Below are positions 1 to 13,700 of a DNA stretch of 64,000 nucleotides, in pieces. The notes beneath the pieces were generated by a model. That model had not been told where the DNA came from. It made no database searches and was given only the letters and a program-made list of their open reading frames with translations. Numbering within the stretch: the stretch's first letter is position 1; every line of letters starts with the position of its first letter. A program made the position numbers and the translations under genes. Origin of the DNA: Rotaria macrura (Eukaryota; Rotifera; Eurotatoria; Philodinida; Philodinidae); the NCBI GenBank assembly GCA_900239685.1, contig OENT01000472.1:1-64000 (forward strand), given 5' to 3'.

Positions 1-115
1 TAACTGTTTAAAAGGTCAGCACGGTGACCTAAAGTTCAAAACACTGGGTGCTACTGATGAAAAAAAATCTAAAAAATATTTAAAAATATTACTTTTTTAC
101 TTCCTAATGTTTGAT
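1..115 (+). repeat. Left terminal inverted repeat
   Basis: Exact reverse complement of 1936-2050. It may begin before the window. Confidence 0.9.
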
Positions 116-428
116 GGTGAGAACACTGTGTAACAGTATATTAAATAGCAGGAATGTGATAGCAGAAGCTCTATATTTTTTGATTTTATTTACATTCAGA
201 TGTTTAGATGATGTGTAGCGCACATCTTTCAGAATGGGTGCATAAAGATGAACTTTATTACTTATTAGAGTATGTTTCGTCAAGTTTGCCAAAAGTTATA
301 GCGTAATTTAATCGCTGTTACTATTCAATCGTTTCTCTAATAACCGTTTTTATAACAGTTCAATCGTATCGAGTTTTCTATTTCTTAGATGATCCCTCCG
401 CTTATTGAATAGACTTATGCGTCAGGAA

Positions 429-710
429 ATGATTGTTAATTCAGCTGGTTTTCCATATATCTGGCGTCTCAGAGGAAAAACTACCATCACCTATGACACG
501 TATTATTTCTGCAGCAGGTGCTTTAAATTGTCATCGCGTACTATTGTTCACGGCATCATCAAATTTGCTACTTAGACAATCTAATTACTTCTGTGAATAA
601 TGAGCCTCCAATTCAGCTACATGTCAAAAAGTTTCTTTTTAAAAGATCCGAATCGCTTCGAAGAATTCAGACGAGTTGCCTTGAACTGTTTCTACGAAGA
701 TCTTCTATAA
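429..710 (+). pseudogene. Possible remnant of a transposase-associated reading frame
   Basis: Two short plus-strand frames lie inside the inverted-repeat element. The first (429-576, 48 codons) contains an aromatic run followed by C-S-R-C and resembles, weakly, a FLYWCH-type zinc finger as found with Mutator-like transposases. The second (621-710, 29 codons) reads like ordinary protein but ends at a stop. They are in different registers and neither has a catalytic motif. An overlapping longer frame at 593-832 is less protein-like. Treat as a hint about the element's family only. Confidence 0.2.
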
Positions 711-1935
711 AGGTTTGTCTTCCAGTTTCCGATATCGGGACGTATTCAGATAATAAATATCTTTTTACTGATAACCATATAATTAATGAGAGTTCGCCGG
801 AAAAAAACTTGTTTGACACTTTCTCTGTATAATTAAAAATAGGGTTTCGATGTTGGTATTTATTTGATCTGCAACCGCATCCAATTTTTTTCGTATAAAA
901 TTCATACTAAAAGTTAGAATAACCTTCGAGAAAGGTAATTCGCTTAGATTAGCCTCATAGATGTTTTATTCCCGAGTTTCCATGGATACGAAGTGCTTCT
1001 ACCTTTTCTCCCACTATTGTTTTGTGTCTACCAGACTGTGTCCTGTTGTAGTAGCACACGTGTAGGATCTTCACTTTTGGGTTGAATAAAGCTAATAAAT
1101 GGCTGCAATGTCTCCTACCAACAAGTTTTTCTACAAGCGATGATCATTCCATTAAGAAAATCTGCTTGATAGAGAATCTTCTCGACCATTTCGCTAGTGC
1201 CATATCCAGCATCAATCAAATTACTTTCTTCCTCAACCATTAAAAAATACAGTTATGACATGTGACTTATCAAGAACCATTGCACTAGAGGTAGTAAATA
1301 TTATTAGGATTTTATATTCAATAGTTTGTGCATTTTGTAAACTTCTATTCATTTTGCCCATCACACTGTCATTCCTGGTCTTTTACTTTACATGTCTATC
1401 TCTTCTTTTCTGAAACTCATGTATATTATTTTCAAGACAACGATGCCGAGTGTGACCTCATAGGAATGACTACTATCATATTAAAACGAAACATAACAGT
1501 CCAAGTGAAAATATGAAACATTTTAAAGAAAATATTATTGAAAATCAAATAATTTTCAATTTTTGGAGTAAATGTATAAATTAATATTAATATTTGCTCA
1601 TTACTGTTCGGAAATTTTTATGATGGAAGAAAAAAAAGTTGTTTCTTTGAAATATATTAAAAGTAAAAAAGCAACAAATGTAATTAAAATCCTGAAATGC
1701 ATATACGTTTAGGAAATAAATAATAGGTATTGTACGCATAGTTTAAAAAAAATGAACTTTCACTATCATATTGATTAGTTTTTTCTGCTTGCTTGAAAAG
1801 TTATACTACTTCTATTATGATATGGGTCTCTACGTTTTATGAATGATGCATTTATTACACACCATCTATATCCTTTCCCAGTAAACAGTTAATTTATACT
1901 ACAGAAAACAGGCCGTGAGTTCAAAAATGGAGCCT

Positions 1936-2050
1936 ATCAAACATTAGGAAGTAAAAAAGTAATATTTTTAAATATTTTTTAGATTTTTTTTCATCAGTAG
2001 CACCCAGTGTTTTGAACTTTAGGTCACCGTGCTGACCTTTTAAACAGTTA
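1936..2050 (-). repeat. Right terminal inverted repeat
   Basis: Exact reverse complement of 1-115. It is followed by CAGAATAGTC, which cannot be matched to a left flank because the window starts at the other end of the element. Confidence 0.9.
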
Positions 2051-5000
2051 CAGAATAGTCCATCTTGTATAAAATTAAATTCTCTATAAAATAGGTTTAT
2101 AAAATTTATAGTGAAAATTGTCTAAAGAATTTTGTTTACCAAATACGCGGAAAATAGGATCTAGACATCCCTTGATCCCACACAGTTTTCGAAAAACTTT
2201 GAGTCTCAAGTTATGTACTTATAACCAATTCGATATCACAGTTTTTGCAGTTTTCTTTTCTATTTCAAATGAGATATTACTCGAAAAGATCTAATAATAA
2301 ATGACTGAGTTATGAGTGAAAGAACACTCGCTTCCATGTCATCAAAAGATGTAAAAAATCGAAAAATACGATTTTTTTTGTAAAAATTGAATATCTCAAC
2401 AAAAAAAAATTATTTTTTGATAAAACTTAGGGTGTAGAGGTTTCTCAACAAGGGCTATCGAACAGGCGTATCAAGAATAAAATTCGCGATTTAAGCATGC
2501 TATGTGAAAGTTCGGTGGTTTCATGGACACTCTCTTAAGGCGTGTGAGCTCATGGGTGCTGGTAAACGGTAAACCATAGAACAACAGGTATACCTCTTTT
2601 CTATGCATGATACACTTTATGTTTTTGTGAATACTGTGAAGTGTTAATCAATTACCCATGAGTTGTTATATTAAGCTTGTCTGGACAATGCATGACCCAT
2701 TATGATGTCAATCATCAAATATCTTCATTTAAATCTCCTGAATCGTAATACAATCTTTGAAATCACATAGTATCAAGTCGAAAACGTTCATCTGAAAGTG
2801 GCACTACAAGATTATGTAGTATCTCGATTGATTTGGTGATTCGAAAAAAATATCGAGAGCTAATCTCTTCCATGGTGCTGTAATGACATCAAATATTATA
2901 TCACTGACCAGATGAGAAACAATATTTATTCCTCTACACTGAAAACAAAAATGGTCACATTACCGCAATTAAAAAGATTTCGTGGAAGCTACGAAAGCTT
3001 AAATGGTTCCGAATTCGTTGCAAGAATCGGGACCCTTTTAAAGGTTTCAGACAAAAGTACGAAACCCATGAAAAAGATTCTTTGACCTTTGGTAAGCCTA
3101 TTTGATAGTTTCGAATCAATGTACGAAATCTTTCAAAGGGTTCTGACTTTTGCAACCAATTTGAAATCCTTTTTTTCAGTGTACAAACTCTAATCGATAT
3201 TGGGATGTGAAAAAATATTTACCTAGGTTCATGGACACTTCTCGCAGAGCAACAAAAGTATTACTAACATATCAAGTTCTTCAATACTTAAATTCTTCAA
3301 TATTTGAATGAAAAAAAACCCAAATCAAACGATCAAATGAATGCTTCACATGAGCTGAGCGAAGTAAAGAATTGAAATTCTATACGATTATATGAAAGAC
3401 AATCCTTTTGTTAATTTTTGCATTGAAACTTCAGCCTTTAAAATTTACTCTGCGCTTTCAAAGGACGAAGTTGGTTTCATTGAAAAATTACTATTGAAAG
3501 TGCTTGGAGAGTACTACAAGAAGACACCAGCGGGCTAGCGATTTTCGTTGTTTTTCTTCATCGCTGCCCTAAATCGGAAATCTAACTGCTATAGGAATAT
3601 AACTACCTTATCTATGTATCCTGAAACTTATCATAAAAGAGGGTTTAGATTTGATTAGGTTGAGAGTTATATCATATTTTCCGTGAAGCGATTTTCATAT
3701 AAGTGTAAGGATGGCATAGAATCAAACTTTGAAAGTTTCTGATGGCATCAAAAATGATTCTTAGAAGATCCACTCTAAAAATCGATTGAATCTATCATAC
3801 AAGAGTTTTTTTCACCATTCGTCAATTAGGAATCAGTGAATTCATTTGAGAGTTTTGCATTTTTTGTCACATCGCATATTTATTTACAGCCTTTTCTTGA
3901 AAAAACGAACATTTGCACGTTAGAAACGGCTTCTACTTTGCATATCCTTTTGTTATAGCCCGAATTTGTTTCGCTCTCATCAATAGAAAAATTCATACAT
4001 TTATCTTTATTTTTTAAATATAAATTTTTTATTTATATTTACTCTTTAATATAAAGATCAATAGATATAAAGTGACACCCCTATTCATCACACAACACAT
4101 GGTTTACTTCTTCTATTCAAAAAGAACGCTATTCAGTAATCTATTAAGATAAATCAAACATGTTGATATTAAATATCGACGAGACTAAACTCATGTGCGT
4201 ATAATAAAATAGAATTTTAATATGTTCAATAGTAATGAGTTTGTTTGTCTAAACAATTGAATACTTTTTTCAACCGTTGTCCACGTACGATATTATGTTA
4301 GTGTACATTTTATAGAACAGAATGAACCGTTGTCTTTCGACATGATACTCAATGAAGTTAGTTAGATGAGGTCAACATTTCTAGAACAGTGAAACATGCT
4401 AATACAAAACGTGTATTCTTGGAAAAGTTTTTTAGAAAAAAAAACTTATTCATATACGTATCCCGTATTGGCAATAGTGCACTATTAAATAGCAAGATGA
4501 TGTCTTATCGATTAAACATGACTATACGTACATTCGAAAAGATGACTCACTATGGGCCAACGTCAGTCATTAACGTAACTCGTTATGTTACATCTATATG
4601 TTTGTTCCTCATGTATTAATTCGCCTAAGCATAGACCGATAGTACGTAATTGATAATTTTCAAATCAACTGATTTTAATATAAAAGATGGAGATAAGAGT
4701 TCGATGCTTTTTGATAGAACCGTTGAACTGACCAAATTTTGAATCCCAGTAGTTTTTTTCACCGAATTTCATCAAAACCATTATAAAATGATATTATCTT
4801 TAGGTAAACAATTCTGGTGTTTCATATTTGATAAATGTTTTCACCGGATTTTTTCCAGATGCTTATATTGACAAGTTCTCTTCAAGAAATTCTAGTTACA
4901 ACAATTGAGTCCTTCGTGTGTCACGAATTTTATTATTGAAGGAAAGCTTGACTTTTTTTGTCTATGTTGACAGTTCATATCTTCACTCTGAAAAATGATA

Positions 5001-7445
5001 GAGATCTGACAAAATTTTTGGTAAACACATCTCGATAAGATCTTGTCTCATTAAAACCTACAGCTACATTGGCAGACGCGTTTCTCTGTAGTGTTATGCA
5101 GAATAGCGGTATTTTAGGCCAATATTTTCTGGAATCCTCATACTTGAATTTTGGTTCCTGTAGCCAAGTCTTAGACAGAAAACTGGTAATTTATGTTGAG
5201 TATAAGAATCAATTTTTGATACACAAAACACAACTTTGAAATAGGTTCATCTGTTTGAGAAAAAGTTCATTTAGTGAATTCCCTTTCTGTGCATGGCAAC
5301 GTTTTAAAGTACCTTCAGAACGATTCATTAGAAAGCCAATGAAACTTTCAAAAAAGATCAATCGTATGTAATGGAGAAAAATCTGCGTTATACTCCACGC
5401 CCAACAATGCTTTCCTCCGTGAGAGATGTAGTCGAATTAAGATTCATGAAACTGATCTAAGCTATTGTGTTTCCCATATTTTCGTCAAACTAAATTCAAT
5501 CGAATTAAAACTATTTTTTTTCGTATCATCCGATGTATAGGAATTGCTGATTTATTTTTCAAGGTTTTAAAATTGCATTTCATTTAAATGAAAAGCCGAT
5601 ACGTGGAACAAATCTCAAAGAACGTTTTTCCAACAATGGCAAGTTGGCAAATGCCGTCAATTTTTCAGAAATCTACATTCTCGAAGACCAGAGCCAAATA
5701 TACTTCAAACAATATTTAGTATTTTAAGTCTTATTCGATTTATCGAAAGCTAAAGATAAGTGCAAGACCTTCACGTAAGCGTTTAGCGCAGGGATGAATC
5801 ATAAGATATACAATCACCGACATAATTTCACTCATAATCTGATGTCAAGACATGACATTGTAGAAAAGAAAAAATCTCAATTTAAACGTAGACAAACTAA
5901 AAGTGATGTATCACAAGGAGTGTTAATTGTGACAATTACTGATACGATGAATGCAAGACATTCGTCACGCTTTATTGAGCATTGCAGTAAAACCAAACAA
6001 ACAATTATACTATACAGTCTGCAACGTGACGCGTTCTGAAACCGTTGAATAACGAAAATGCAAGATTAAGGTATCTCGAATTAGTATCATGAATGCATTT
6101 GTTGCTTTTTGATTCAATAATAAAAATTAGCTGCAGCTAAATTCAATGTCTATCGAAAAACAATGATTGGTGTACTTTTATTTCTTAAGCGGTTATGACG
6201 CTGTTTCAGTGTCAGTCGTGAGTTATATATAATTCTCCTATAATTGTTCGATCATCTTACTAAATCACATAATTCATACGTACCTTCGCATGAAAAACCC
6301 TCATTGAAACAAGATATAAGATTGAAGAGAAAATGGAAAGAAAATAAATGTAAGATTGTACGTAGTATAACTTATCGAAAGAAATAAGACCCATGTGAGT
6401 GATATGATACTTTTTTCTTTCTTTTCTTTTTACTCTGTAGTAGAATATCATTCTTGTGTGCACGCTATTCTGAAATAAAGAGAGATTAGATAAGCAACCG
6501 AAGATATTCACAAATATCATACTTTACTGTTAAAGAATATTCTAACCATTGTTTGACAACTATGAGAAGATAAGTATATATGTGCCTGTTGATTAGCGAG
6601 ATAGATAAGAATACTTGAACTAAAGAGCTGTGGTACCTGAATCACAATTCAAACATAAACTAAATTTTCATATAACAGCTAATTTGAAAGTTTTCCAAAC
6701 ACAATATTTGCAAATTTTTGGTTCACTTGAAAGTGTTTCCGACGAGCTGTAACCTATGAATTAGAACAAGAATTTAAGGCTCTGTCAGAATAGTGAATTG
6801 TGAATTTTGTGTCAGTTTCTGTTCGCGTGCAGTGAAAGAATCTTTGAATGGTCTGAAAAATTCGTTTGCAAGAAAACATGTGAAACGAAGTTTCTGAACA
6901 CAATACTTCCTGATTTCGATCTGTTTGAAGGTATTCCTAAGGAGTGAAAAAATGTTGGCTAGAACTAGAATTTCGTTCTCTTTCCGAAGATAGACGTTGA
7001 AGTAATTTGGTAGCATTGACACGCCTTCCCAAATTATGATATTGAATTAATTTGTAGCTTTTACAAAAGTGAATTTTTGTGCATTTTTTTACGAACCCCT
7101 TGATATGTACAATTTTTTTTGGTCAAAAAATTGATTCCTCGAAGATGATGACGATGTAGAAAAAAAACTAATTTCTCAGGTCATTCAAAGATTCCTTTAC
7201 TATTCACGAACAAAACGTGACACAAAAGTTAGAAGCTCATATCTAGACAGAGCACAAAAGTCTCGTTCTAATCCCATAGGTTTCGACTCGTCTAAAATAG
7301 TTTCAAGTGGGCTAAAAAATGAGTTGATATTGTGTTCGAAAACTTTCAATCCGCCTATTACTTGTCAGTGGAAGTCGCTCTAAGACGAATGAAGCGCTAA
7401 TTTCTTGTGTCATTTCTTCATGTAATGTATCGGGACAGTGCACAG
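2051..7445. other. Gene-free AT-rich stretch
   Basis: No supported gene. Open frames are short (at most about 86 codons), have no recognisable motif and no plausible splice partners. A weak direct repetition is visible between about 6.69-6.76 kb and 6.89-6.95 kb (shared pattern of ACACAATAyTT followed later by TTGAAgGTrTTCC), suggesting old tandem duplication. Confidence 0.5.
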
Positions 7446-7756
7446 TACCCATATAAAAATATTTTGTTCAAAAAATCACGACATAATCGATTAAAAATCG
7501 AGTGTAATCGTACGATTTTAATCAATAATTTAATCAATACTAATCATAGCAGAATCAGATTTTAATCGATTATTTCAGTTATTCCGATTATAATCGATTT
7601 TTAAAAATATGCTAAATCGACTGTAAGCGGAATAACTGAAATAATCGATTAAAATCTGATTCTGCTATGATTATTATTGATTAAATTATTGATTAAAATC
7701 GTACGATTATAATCGATTTTTAATCGATTATTTCGGGATATTTTTTTACATGGGTA
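7446..7756. mobile_element. Palindromic MITE (hairpin element), about 310 bp
   Basis: Both halves are near-perfect reverse complements: the left arm runs from TACCCATATAAAAATAT to about 7605, and the right arm mirrors it to ATGGGTA at 7751-7756. The arms are rich in the palindromic word AATCGATT and share the 20-mer ATAGCAGAATCAGATTTTAA in inverted orientation. Both ends are flanked by TA (TA-CCCAT...ATGGG-TA), as expected for a TA target duplication of a Tc1/mariner-mobilised MITE. It is non-coding; transposition would depend on a transposase elsewhere. A few mismatches and one small offset near the outer ends show it is not brand new. Confidence 0.8.
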
Positions 7757-10700
7757 ATACCTTATTTCATTACATAATCAATTTCATCCAACCGCAGAAA
7801 GGTTGCCTTCAACTCTACAGTGAAGGTATGATATGTGAAGTATAAGACCTCAACGCTCTTAGTTTGAAAGTAAATACATCAACGAAAGGAATGGACATCC
7901 TTCAGTCCAAAGTTTGATGGCTGAGAGTATTTTACTGGTAATGGATTCATAATGAAAAAGATTGATTTCGAGGAAAACATTCTCAATACTATTGTCATGT
8001 AATGTTTATAACATGAAATCCTTTCAAGTAGAAAAACTGTCGTGGTTGTTAGGAATTCTGCCGAATTTTTAATTATATGAATACATTCACCAGTTGTACG
8101 TGACCTAATACTGAATCTGCTTTCATAGCAGGAAGCATGTTCGAACATGTAACCAATAGCACAGACCACTCCATTGATGATGAAGCACGAACTCTCAGAA
8201 GTGAAACACGTTCGATGAAAAAATAGACAGTATCAAGTTACAATAGCACTCATTATGTTCATGAAGTAAACATTTCATCAATTGAAAAATGAATGTCAAG
8301 CAATCTTAGCATGGAAAATGATTTTACTACTCTGTTCTGTTTCATCAAAAGCAACAACTATTAAAAAGATGCTTACTGCATACATGCGAATCTTTTCCGA
8401 AAACAGAAAGTGAACAACAAATCAAGAAGAGAAATGTTCTATCTAGTTTATATTGATTGACAATAGTCAGCTGTAGTTTTGGGGATCGATTCTTTAATTT
8501 GCTAAAGCACTGATTTCGACGTATTCTTGTTAAAAGTCATCTGTTACATCAATCTTCAAAAAAGAAAAGACTTTAGTCGAATGATGAACTTCGAATGAAA
8601 GACGCCGGATATCTTAGACCAGGACTCGAACTTTTCCAGAAAGGATTCACGATACTCAATTATCCAATATCGAGAAACAACTCTTCAAGTAGAACCCGAC
8701 TAGCTCTATCCGTTACACATAACACTTTTGCCAAAATTCATTTCCATCCGCCTGAAAACGGCAAAATACAGCTAAAAGCAGCAATAAATCAAAAGTTAAA
8801 TCCTTAAAACACTTCACGATTCTCTACATTCAATTCTTCAAAGAGGAGAAACCACTCTCCGAATAGATCTTCGTGAGATCTACATAATGGACACCTCGAT
8901 CACCTGATTCGATCCATCGTTCATTAGTAAAGCGGCTACTCGGAGGTGGCGGAGCCATTGAGACCTATGAGTTTTCAGCATCACCTAGTTTTTAGCTGTA
9001 GAGGCTCAGTCTCGTTCGATTTTGGAGCGAATATTTTTATTTTTTATTCAAACGATGTGCTATGCTCAGAACCTGATACATTCAGATACATATTCTGACA
9101 TATAAATACGTTCACAATTCGATATTCTATTCTATATTCTCTCCAGATTCTTTCTTTTTTTGCTACTGAGAAAGCTGTCAAGATTCTCTTTCGTCTTGAA
9201 GTTCAGCCAAGACTCTTTCTATCGATGAAAGAGAGATAGAAAGATTCTTGCCAAAATGGCAAGAAGAGCATCATCGTAGCATCCTTTACGCTCTATATAA
9301 ATCCCTACAACTCATTTTATTGTGAATTCTTCCGAACAAAGCAACACTGTTCACATGATGAAATGCATAAGAACTATTGAAATGTATACGACTCCTATAT
9401 GTTATCAAAGATAAGTGTACATTGATATATAATAATGGAATCTATTAGTTTATTTAGCCTTTTCTATATCTCTAAATGATGAACGTGAAGAAGAAGATTC
9501 GTGATCTTGTTAGTAGGTAGTTGATGAATATTTCAATAGAATGCCTTTTCTTTCCTCGAAACAGTGTTATTTTTTAATAAAAATTTTGATTTTCATACAT
9601 GGCCTTGTTTGCATTTTTTTGTGTATCACTACTTGTATCAATGTGTATTTTTTGTCGTTAGTCTAAGTTATAGAAATAAAATTTACCACTGTAGTACTAA
9701 TGTGTTTTTCATTTATATTTTTATGGTGAGAATAGTTTAATAATAATAACATTGATGACGATAAATCGTATTATAACACGAGCATTAATTCAAAAAAATA
9801 ATACAAGAATCCGATCACATTAACCAAGAAAAAACTGAATGGCACGATAGTAAACCCAATGAAAGTAATAGTACATGAAATTTAAAATTCATATCTCATA
9901 AATGAATAAATTTGGTAATTTTTCAATATGAATTTATTATTCGATGCTATATTTATTAGGGAATCTCCTATCTTTTTGTGTGATCATTATCAACCAAACA
10001 TCTGAACTGTAAAACAGATGTTACAACAGAAAGCAAAAGGAAAAGAAAGGTGACATTAGTAATATCATAACTTAGACATTCATATGAGTCAATTGTAATT
10101 GAAGACAATTTAATGGAACAATATTATGCATGAATAAGATGATTAACTTGATTAGAATCACTATAAATGACATATTAAATCTACGTTTAATCATTTATTG
10201 GATATTGAATTTAAATCTCATGTACCATTACTTTCATAGACCATTATCACATATCGAAGATATTATAAAAACATGAGTTATATATAAGTGGGTAAATTGG
10301 TATTTGATACAAGTATTGATTTATTCCAAATACCTTGATTTCAATGAATTTCAACATGCTATTCATATATACTGTTGTTCCATTAAATTGCCTTCAATGA
10401 AAATTGATTTATATGAATGTCTGTCTTATGATATTATTATTTTCATCTTTCTTTTCTTTTTGTTTTCTGTTGTAACATATATATATATAAATTTCAGGCA
10501 TTCGTTTGATGGTGATCGCATCAAAAGATCACAAATTTCCCACATAAATATAGAATTGAGTAAAACATTCAGATTGAAAAATGACTACATTTATTCATTT
10601 ATTAGATACGATAGTAAAGAATGGCCAAGTCGGAAAGAAATCTCATGCACTTTCTTTTATCCCTACACGCAATGAAAAAAAGTTATGTACGTTGACTTAA

Positions 10701-13700
10701 TTGTTCTGAGATAAAAGTTAAGTTCGATATTTGCTGAAGCTTTTCTTATTTTAAATCAAAAGCTATACTCAAGAAGCTATCACTTACGAAACTGAGATTG
10801 AAGTGTATTTGAACTGATAAGTAGTTTCGAAGTACATGAGAGCTTAAAGGTGCATCTCCGTAAAAACCAAAGCTCTTAAAAATTCAACCTCAGAAGAAAT
10901 TCACTATCCTTCCATAATTATCTAATGATTAGTGATTTTACTAGATATTTTTTGAATGAAAACAAGTCTCAATCCCCTTTCTGTTAGCATTCAAATTCCA
11001 ACAGTCGAAAGCGCAGAGACACAGCAGCTCAGATGAAATATTTCTTGCGTTCGCACGCTGTTCCACTCTTACTCTCGTCTAGGTGCAAGAGCTGACAAAT
11101 CGCACCTAGACTCGAATGAAAGTACAGTCGAATTTGCAGGCGTTCAATTCGATATTTCAAATTTCAAAAACGTTTTATGATTCGTCTCAGGTTTTTTCCC
11201 TCTGAGTCTCTATCAATTTTCCCGAAATATGATCTTTCCCTAAATATAGATCGACGAAGCATTCAAATTTGTATGATCCTTTAATGACAGAAATCAGGTT
11301 AGAAGTGAACTATCGATTAGCAAGCAAGTGTACATACCATTGAACCATATGTGATTGTACTAGTCAAAGAAGGAAACAGAAGCTATGTATATGTGGATCG
11401 TCAATGATAAACTTACAAATCAGAGCTCTGACACTGATCGAATATCCCACGTTGTCTCGTCCCTTGGCGAGATAGTATTCTTTGCATTGATACTAGCATC
11501 GGTTAATTTTTCGACCCGTTTACTTCCAATATAAATGTAGGTACATAAATGGTGTCTTTCTCACGATACGTCTCGATTTCGGCACATATTTTTTAAACGT
11601 TTCTTTTAGTGTAGTTTAACTAATCGCTGTAACAAATAAGTAAATATACATAGACATTTATTTTTTATTTGACCAAGTCGAGCAATTTTATTCATAAAAA
11701 TCCATTATGAGTTTCGGAGTGCACCATGACTATGATAGAATACCTCAATAACCTAGATTATAAATTCGATCTTAGGCACCACTATGTATCTAACACTATA
11801 CAGACCAAATCAAACAGCTTTATCTCGTATAAACGTTATAAGATCCCATATATCTTAATTACGTTTCTTTTTTGTATTATATCCTTCACTTGCAGTCGAC
11901 TAGGATCGATTAAAATAAACGAAGCGAATTGGTTTTTATCGATGCCATAATATACTCTAATATTGATGATTATGAACGTGGGTTTCTTGTTTTGGACGTT
12001 ATTTCTTTGAATGCTGTTTGGTCTTTTCACTAATATTTTCCTCTCGAATAGAAGCATGTGCAGACAAATAAAGTTCTAGTGTTTGCTGTTGAAGGGTTAT
12101 AAACTGCCTAAAAAGATCGCTTTTCATGATAGATACTAAGCGAGATGAGGCAGCGTTTTTTACTTAAACGTGAATCACTGTTACCAATGCATGTGTCAAG
12201 GATATGCTACGCATATTACACAATTTAACAGTTGTCTCACTATAAAAATTTCTCCTTTTGATAAAAAAGTCACGTAAACTTTTTCTGAAATTTCATAAAT
12301 TTCCGTTTTGGAGCAGGGATATTTTAGAATTTATGCATCTATTTTAAACTATTAAAAAATACATTTATTTCACCATTTGGGAGAAAAAAAAACTCAAGTC
12401 AGGTTGAGCATTCACGAAATTCTTTAGAGTGAAATCATATTTCTAAGAATACGCTGATATCTATTTTCTCGTTAATAATTATTAATATTGTCAACATTTA
12501 GTTTTACTGACGATTTTTTCAATCGAGTTTAATGTCTATCTCAATTGGAGGTATTTAACATGCGTCTGGATTCAGTCTATATGAAAAACATTTTTCGTTG
12601 GGACACGTTTGCAACTGAAATAAGATCTTCGCACACCCTTGTCTGGACGCGTTCAAATACACGATGGTTGTATTTGGTTTTTTCTTGAGAAATGTTTCAT
12701 TTGACCTGTATCTCTATGTAGACGTGACTGAGACGTAATTCGATGCAAAAATAATTACATTGTGAGTACGAATGAAATTCAATATTGACATATGGTGCAA
12801 CGGTTTTTTCAGAGATATCTTGAAGAAATTCAAAACTTGGTTGAATTCAACACTGAGTGTTCTGTTTTGCTTTCCTGTTTATTGTAGCCCTGAGCTCCGA
12901 TAATTCAATAATGACACTGTGGCGTCTCATTATATTCTTCAATAAGTTTAACAAATAAAAGATAAAGAGTTTTGATAATGAGAAAAAAAGAAAATATCAT
13001 AAAAGTAAAAAAAGGAACATTGAAATTCAATGCGTAGGGTTGTCAACCAATTCATTTTTATTAGAAAAACCTATTCTCGTTTTGAAATTTAAATTTAAGT
13101 TTTATTTTAGTTTAATGAACACAGCGATACTACGTGAACTCGTAAAGGACTATGCTAACAACCTCTTTCTTTTTTATTAACTTTTATTGTTACGAGACAC
13201 TAACTGCAATGCTTAACAGTCAGCTTTTAGAAGAAGAAATTCACTGGAATACGTTAAACATCTACATATGTATACATATATACGTATATACTGAGGAATT
13301 AGTGATCATTATGAAAAAATACTCTTGTAGCATGACGTTTTTATATCGAAATTTCATGTAGAAAGGAATCCTTTTTTGACAGAGATTAGGTGAAATTTCT
13401 TACCTGACATCGGCGATCAATATCAACCATTATATTCACACACGTACGCATATTTTACGTTTGAAATAGAATAACTAACTCTTGAAGATGGCCAAGAACG
13501 CGATATTAAAATGCAACACTGAAGAAAAACTTCAAAAATAAATGGTAAACTTGGATAAAATATTCTTACAATTTTTTTCTTCTGAAATATGTGTCTGCCC
13601 TACATTAAGTGATTGTGAGAAGCTTCTTTCACCGTATTGTATTTCTTATTTTAACTTCTCAGCTACGTTGCATTCAAATTGAAGACGAGCAGAACACAAG

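Larger units (their letters stand above)
1..2050. mobile_element. DNA transposon with 115-bp terminal inverted repeats, decayed interior
   Basis: The first 115 bases are an exact reverse complement of 1936-2050; identity stops abruptly inside both ends. The repeat starts TAACTGTTTAAAAGGTCAGC and contains GGTCA/TGACC half-palindromes. The interior has no intact transposase. Short frames at 429-576 (CxxC motif after Tyr-Tyr-Phe) and 621-710 read as protein-like but are broken. Long inverted repeats plus a possible FLYWCH-like zinc finger would fit a Mutator-like (MULE) element; the terminal TA on both sides would equally allow a Tc1/mariner-type TA insertion. The left end coincides with the window edge, so the target duplication, and whether the repeat reaches further left, cannot be judged. 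Perfect arm identity suggests recent activity or arm conversion. Confidence 0.85.

Noticed and set aside
10304..10675. 123-codon frame
   Set aside because: Low-complexity Ile/Phe/Tyr-rich translation including an (AT)n tract; no motif, no start context, no splice partner.
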